Positions 59,490-64,000 of a DNA stretch of 64,000 nt are shown one piece after another. Both the position numbers and the translations under genes were made by a program. The stretch's first letter is position 1. Each line of letters begins with the position of its first letter. Where the stretch lies: the NCBI GenBank assembly GCA_019096195.1, contig JAGTXK010000014.1, positions 248,001 through 312,000 of the forward strand, written 5' to 3'. This DNA is from Boletus sp. NGJ. Its lineage: Eukaryota > Basidiomycota > Agaricomycetes > Boletales > Boletaceae. The notes beneath the pieces are model-generated. The model searched no databases. It saw only the letters and a list, made by a program, of their open reading frames with translations, and was not told the DNA's origin.

Positions 59490-61848
59490 ATGCCAGCTGT
59501 TCAGAAGATCACAAGGAAAAGACCTGCGCCATCTCAAGATGGCCCAACAGCTAAGAAGGGACGTATTTTAAAGCAGGCGACATCCAAGCATGGTGATGAA
59601 AGTGTCAAGAAGCGGAAGCAACCCGTGACACAGCCAGTCAAAGAGATAAACGAAGAAGACGTTGACGAAGAGTCCGACGAGGTGGAGAGTGGAGAGGAGA
59701 ACACGGAAGAGACCCCTGACAAGGATGAGATGGAGGTGGACGATGGGCTGTCAAAAGACACATACGGTCCGTTCCCTCGGTGCCCTCGCGGTTCTTATCA
59801 CTCTAATGCGCAGCATAAATTAGTCGTTAAAGAATCACATAAATCTCAGCGCGTGTTACAAGAACAACGAAAAGCCGCGAAACCGCACTCTCAACTAATC
59901 GCCAATGCCAAACGTATCTGGTCTCTCGCTCGTCAGAAAAACATCTCCTCAAAAGAACGCCAGAAGCACGTCCGAGATCTTATGGACATCATGACGGGAA
60001 AAGTCAAGGACATTGTGCTCAAGCACGACGCTAGCAGGATCATACAGACTGTTGTTAGGTATGGAGGTCAGAGGGAAAGAGACCAGGTCGCCGGAGAGCT
60101 TAAGGGGCACTATAGGGAGCTGGCTCAGAGCAAGTACTCCAAAGTGAGTGTTACTACCCAAGTGTCATCGTCATATTCAAACTCTGAATCTACCTCCAAG
60201 TTTCTGGTTACGAAACTTATCAGGTTTTGTCCAGCGCACCGCGTTTCGATTCTGCTAGAGTTCCAGCCACGTATCCTCAAACTCTTGCTCCATCGGGAAG
60301 CTTCAAGTGTGCTCGCTGATGCATTTGAACTGTATGCAAATGCGTACGAGCGCTCGATTTTGTTGCGAGATTTCTATGGGAAGGAAGCTGTACTTTTCTC
60401 TACTAGTCAAGACATCGAAACCGCCAAGAAGGGACTCCGCGGCCTCCTTGATGGTGTCGGTGATGACAGGCGCAAGCGCTTACTCGCTGCTCTGAAGGAA
60501 AACCTAACGACCATGTGGGTGCAACCGACTTCGCGTCAGCGCTTGGATTTAACACTCTGTAGATTCAACAATCCTGACAAAGGAGCTATTACACATGCTA
60601 TCGTGCATCGCGCCTTGTGGGAGTTTCTGACTGCTGTCGATAGCATCGAAGAAGAATCCGAGCAAGAAAAACTACGCAAAGAAATCTTCGAAAGGTTCGT
60701 CATTGAGCTTATGTGCGTGGTCCAGTACTCTAACAGTTACGCAAGTTGCCAAGATGTTTTAGCCGAGATGGTGCACACAAAGGATGGCAGCAGGGCCGTC
60801 CGTGAATTCATCGCGCACGGGACGGCAAAGGTTGGTTTCCTAGTCGGTATACTTTTGCACTTGCGCATCAAACATACAATTTCAGGACCGGAAACATATC
60901 ATAAAAGTGATGAAGCCCCACGTTGAGCGGATGTGTACCGATGAAGAGGCCCAACTAGTACTATTTACGGCGCTTGACGTTATCGAGTGAGATTTCTGTC
61001 CCATTTTCGCTCGCACCTCATTGACACATCTCACCAGCGACACAAAACTCACTGCGAAATCTCTGGTTTCTGACATAATGTCGCATACCTCCTCACTCGC
61101 AACGAATCCCCAAGGCAGACGCACTCTTTTCCATCTCATAGTACCACGCTCACGAAGGCATTTCACCCCCGCACAAATCGCTGTGATAGCGGAAACAGAC
61201 GGCATACGCGCGAAAACAAGCAAAAAAGACAGCACGATCAGGGAGAGTGAGATACGGAAAGCCGCCAGCGAGGGACTTCTCCAGTTTGTGACAGAGAACG
61301 GTGCGGAGATAGCGAGAGATACCGGTGCAAGCTTGCTCGTACTGGAGATCATGCTGTATGCCGAAGGAGGTCAGCTTTCTTGTCTTGCTTCCCTGCGTCG
61401 TTCATGCGTAACCCCGACGCTCCTAACAGACAAGTCGTCCGCGATGAAAGCTCTCGCAGAGGCTCTCACATCCCCTTACCCGTCCGAAGATCCTACACGA
61501 CCGCATCTGATCGATCTTCCCCACACTTCTCGCATGTATAAAAGTCTGCTCCAGGGCGGTCATTTCTCTCGTTCAGATCAATCTGTTGTACGCTCGCCCA
61601 TGTTCTCGCCGTCGAAGTTTGCATCTTTATTTCTCTCGGTCGTCGGGAGGGACACGACGATCGCGATCGCTCAGGGCGATGGTGCCTTCGTCGTTGCCGA
61701 GCTCTTGGAGCGGATACGGGAAGAGGGCAGCGACGAGCAAAAGACGAAAGTTAGGAGCTGGTTCGACGACTCTTTCGTGGCTCGGGTGGAGGACAGTGAG
61801 GCAAAGGGTAAGAATGTTCTAGTAAAAATGGTCAAGGCTCTCTCGTAG
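59490..61848 (+). CDS. PUF6: PUF6-like pumilio-repeat ribosome biogenesis factor
   Basis: Puf6 binds pre-rRNA and certain mRNAs in the nucleolus and aids 60S assembly. Seven exons (59490-60143, 60201-60514, 60563-60694, 60746-60830, 60886-60986, 61038-61369, 61430-61848) join in phase to 678 residues, close to the yeast protein. A basic, then very acidic N-terminal tail (NEEDVDEESDEVESGEENTE) leads to pumilio-like repeats with KHDASRIIQTVVRYG, HREASSVLADAFELYAN, HTKDGSRAVREFI and NPQGRRTLFHLI, and the C-terminal CPL block (GDGAFVVAELLERI). The first three introns (57, 48, 51 bp) are multiples of three and stop-free, so a naive reading gives one long ORF. Start MPAVQKITRKR was chosen over upstream in-frame codons. 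Confidence 0.93.
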
Positions 61849-64000
61849 GTTTGGCGTCCAAGTCTCAGTTTATATCAAAAACCCTGCTACAGTGCAAGGC
61901 ATGCCCCCCTGTTTAAACGCTATGAATTCAAGTCGAAGCACGCAGGGATTCGCTCGTTTGTTCATATGCTACAAAGTACTATGACTGCTGATGAAACTCG
62001 TCATGGCTGAAGAGATCTTGTGTCTTGTTTAGCACGATTTGTTTTCCAACATTTTCTGTACTCTCGATATACTACAAAGATATCCTCTCGAGTCGACTGA
62101 AGCGCTTGCGGGTGAGTTGGATACAGCTTGTAGTATCAGTGCAAGGCGCTGCCTGTTAGATTACCCTCTTCGAACCTGGACCGTTCCGCACGGAAAGTGC
62201 GAGACAATTTGATCGGCATTGTCGTGCGCGCGTGCGGACCCGGTGTACAGATCCTGACTCTCCGGGATTCAAGTAGCGGCACGAACGAGGAAAGCCAGCG
62301 TCGAGTTTGAGAAGGCATCTCAATTGAAAGACTCTTCCCACCTGCCTTCCTATTCACAGAAGGGTGTTCGGAATGCTTACATGTAAGAAGGGAACACGCT
62401 TGGTAGAGACTGCGGAGAAATACAAGACTCATCCGATGGCCTATATACCTGCGGGGATTCTTTCGGAGATTTCGTTGTTATTAATAAAGAGAACTTGGAC
62501 GAGAAGAAGAATTGGACGACGCGGTGTCGAGAAGACTTGTGGAGCCTGCGCCGAGTGTCAACGTAACTTTAGACTACCAGTGTAGTCTTTGCCTTCCTCC
62601 TACTCCCACACTGTGAACACGGTGCGGCAATGGATTATCGACTCAAATCACTGAAAGTTACTTCGCCTTCGACATCGGGATTGTTGTTCCCACCGTCACG
62701 GAGTTACGGCACGCATCTTTGTGCTACTTTGAGTACTTTGATGCAATAGGAAAACCTCCGAGTCATGACGCATGCATATGCTACATTCTCGGTAAAGCCA
62801 ACTCATTTAGATAGCAAGTACGCATTATGAACATATCAAATTATTGACGGAAGTGACCAAACTCACATCGTAGACTTGGTCATGATGGTTGACCGTTCTC
62901 GGAGACCAATTTGAATAGAACTTCGAAATCTGCGGGCCCAAGGTCGGTGCCGGCGAACATCGAACATCCTTTCTTTGCGGCCCCGATTCTCTCAAAGGCT
63001 ACCCATAGTAATCGAGATCCTCGTCGGAATCTACGTTTCGACAAGCACAAAACTGGGGTGACCGCCGTTTTGTCCACTAAAGCTCCGTGGCGGTTACGTG
63101 TACAAAAAGACCGCCGCCTGGATCTTGTTGGTAAGTATGGTTCCCACCGGAAAGTCCTTGCCTACAAGGAGGATAAGTACCAGCTCGATCTACGGCGAAG
63201 ATTTGGCTATGATTTAAATTTCGCTCGAGTAGCATATGCGAGTCGACTCGGAACCGGGGGATTTTTCTTGGTAGTTGCCAGCTTGGTTAATGATGATGGA
63301 GTCGGGTCCTTGGTTGGTTACCGGTTACCGCCATGACCCACACATGTGCTATAGGTCTGCTGGTTAACTGGTGATGCTCATTCGATGACCAGCTTTGTCA
63401 GACTTACCCTTCAGAGGATCTACGCATTTGTAATGGGTTGTCACGATCTACTATTTGGTTAAGGGGATCCCCAAGTTAAGCTGACACGTATTTGTAAACC
63501 ATCCTAGCTTGCATGGCCTCATATTGTCGCTGCAGACGGAGTAACTAGAGTCAGTCCACAGCACACTTGGGGCGTTCTTTAGCATGCTGAAGTGAGTCAC
63601 CTTTTGAACTGACAAAATGCGTCAGGTCGTCGCAGATCCAGGAAGCGTGAGTGCAAATCAGGGAGGGTTTGGGCGGTGAGGGCAGTGAGTATTGAGTTCA
63701 CGAACTCCACAAGGTATGCGGTGTTGGGGAGTACTAAGCTGGCACTGCTCGTTCCCGCGCATAGCTAAAGGGTACTCTAGGAGGAAATGATTGACAGACA
63801 GTAAAAACAATCAGTGTCGTGTTATCGAATCCCGCCTGGGTCAGGAGAGGAATCCGTGCTGGCTAGTTCCAGTGCACGGGAACGTAGAAAATCATAATTG
63901 CTGGTGATTGTGCGGTGAGTACTTGATCCAGGTATAGCTCGGCTGGTCCGTGGGAACACCTCGTCTGCTGGTTTTATCACGGCGCCACCGGCACCCATAA
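61849..64000. other. gene-free right end
   Basis: Several open frames of up to 141 codons occur (e.g. 62136-62432 minus, 62911-63336 plus), but none shows a family motif, splice partner or compositional support. A decayed element or an intergenic region is possible. Confidence 0.5.

Noticed and set aside
62911-63336. Plus-strand ORF of 141 codons
   Set aside because: No motif, no promoter-like element and no splice partner; indistinguishable from chance.
63815-63845. T-arm-like ttatcgaatcccgcc
   Set aside because: No D-arm or acceptor stem upstream; probably chance.
1-64000. CRISPR arrays, operons or bacterial islands
   Set aside because: No regularly spaced repeats of that type; genes have spliceosomal introns throughout, so bacterial systems are not expected.

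Overview
The window reads as nuclear DNA of a filamentous basidiomycete, most likely an Agaricomycete. The genes carry many short introns (mostly 45-60 bp, GT-AG, with a few GC-AG). They include the fungal-specific sphingolipid C9-methyltransferase, a LysM secreted protein, an F-box family typical of mushroom genomes, and a chromodomain Ty3 retroelement. Gene calls below come from reading protein motifs and joining exons by splice signals and reading phase. No database search was possible.

Layout. Positions 1-14.2 kb are transposon-derived. The 3' part of a decayed Ty3/chromovirus element (gag, pol, an extra post-pol zinc-knuckle ORF, polypurine tract, 3' LTR at 5941-6574) abuts a second retroelement-like unit: a 692-codon frame with a membrane segment and an isolated integrase zinc finger, then a purine tract and an LTR-like stretch. 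After these come a Ty1/copia-like gag fragment and a complete but dead pogo-like DNA transposon with 28-bp terminal inverted repeats (11636-14211). From 14.3 kb on, conserved genes are tightly packed: arginyl-tRNA synthetase (-), WDR59/Mtc5-like SEACAT subunit (+), Yif1 (-), sphingolipid C9-methyltransferase (+), a CSC1/OSCA-like channel (-, one-base frameshift) and an SPX-RING protein (+).

Positions 31.6-36.5 kb form a looser, degenerate patch holding a mitochondrial release factor 1 relic, long homopolymers, an unrecognised membrane ORF and an F-box-like gene. Gene density then recovers: a LysM protein, a conserved fungal protein and GINS subunit Psf1 (all -), the NEDD8-E1 subunit Ula1 (+), a GMC oxidoreductase (-), a broken family gene (+) and a myosin essential light chain (+). 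A stretch at 47.5-58.6 kb has two O-methyltransferases, a hydrophobic secreted protein and an AsaB/CmcJ-like oxidoreductase, perhaps a loose tailoring-enzyme neighbourhood. PUF6 (+) closes the gene-bearing part, and 61.9-64 kb has no gene I can support.

Coupling of functions is limited. Head-to-head pairs (ArgRS/WDR59, Yif1/C9-MT, CSC1/SPX-RING, Psf1/Ula1) probably share promoters. The ER-Golgi factor Yif1 sits beside a sphingolipid enzyme, but nothing in the sequence links them mechanistically.
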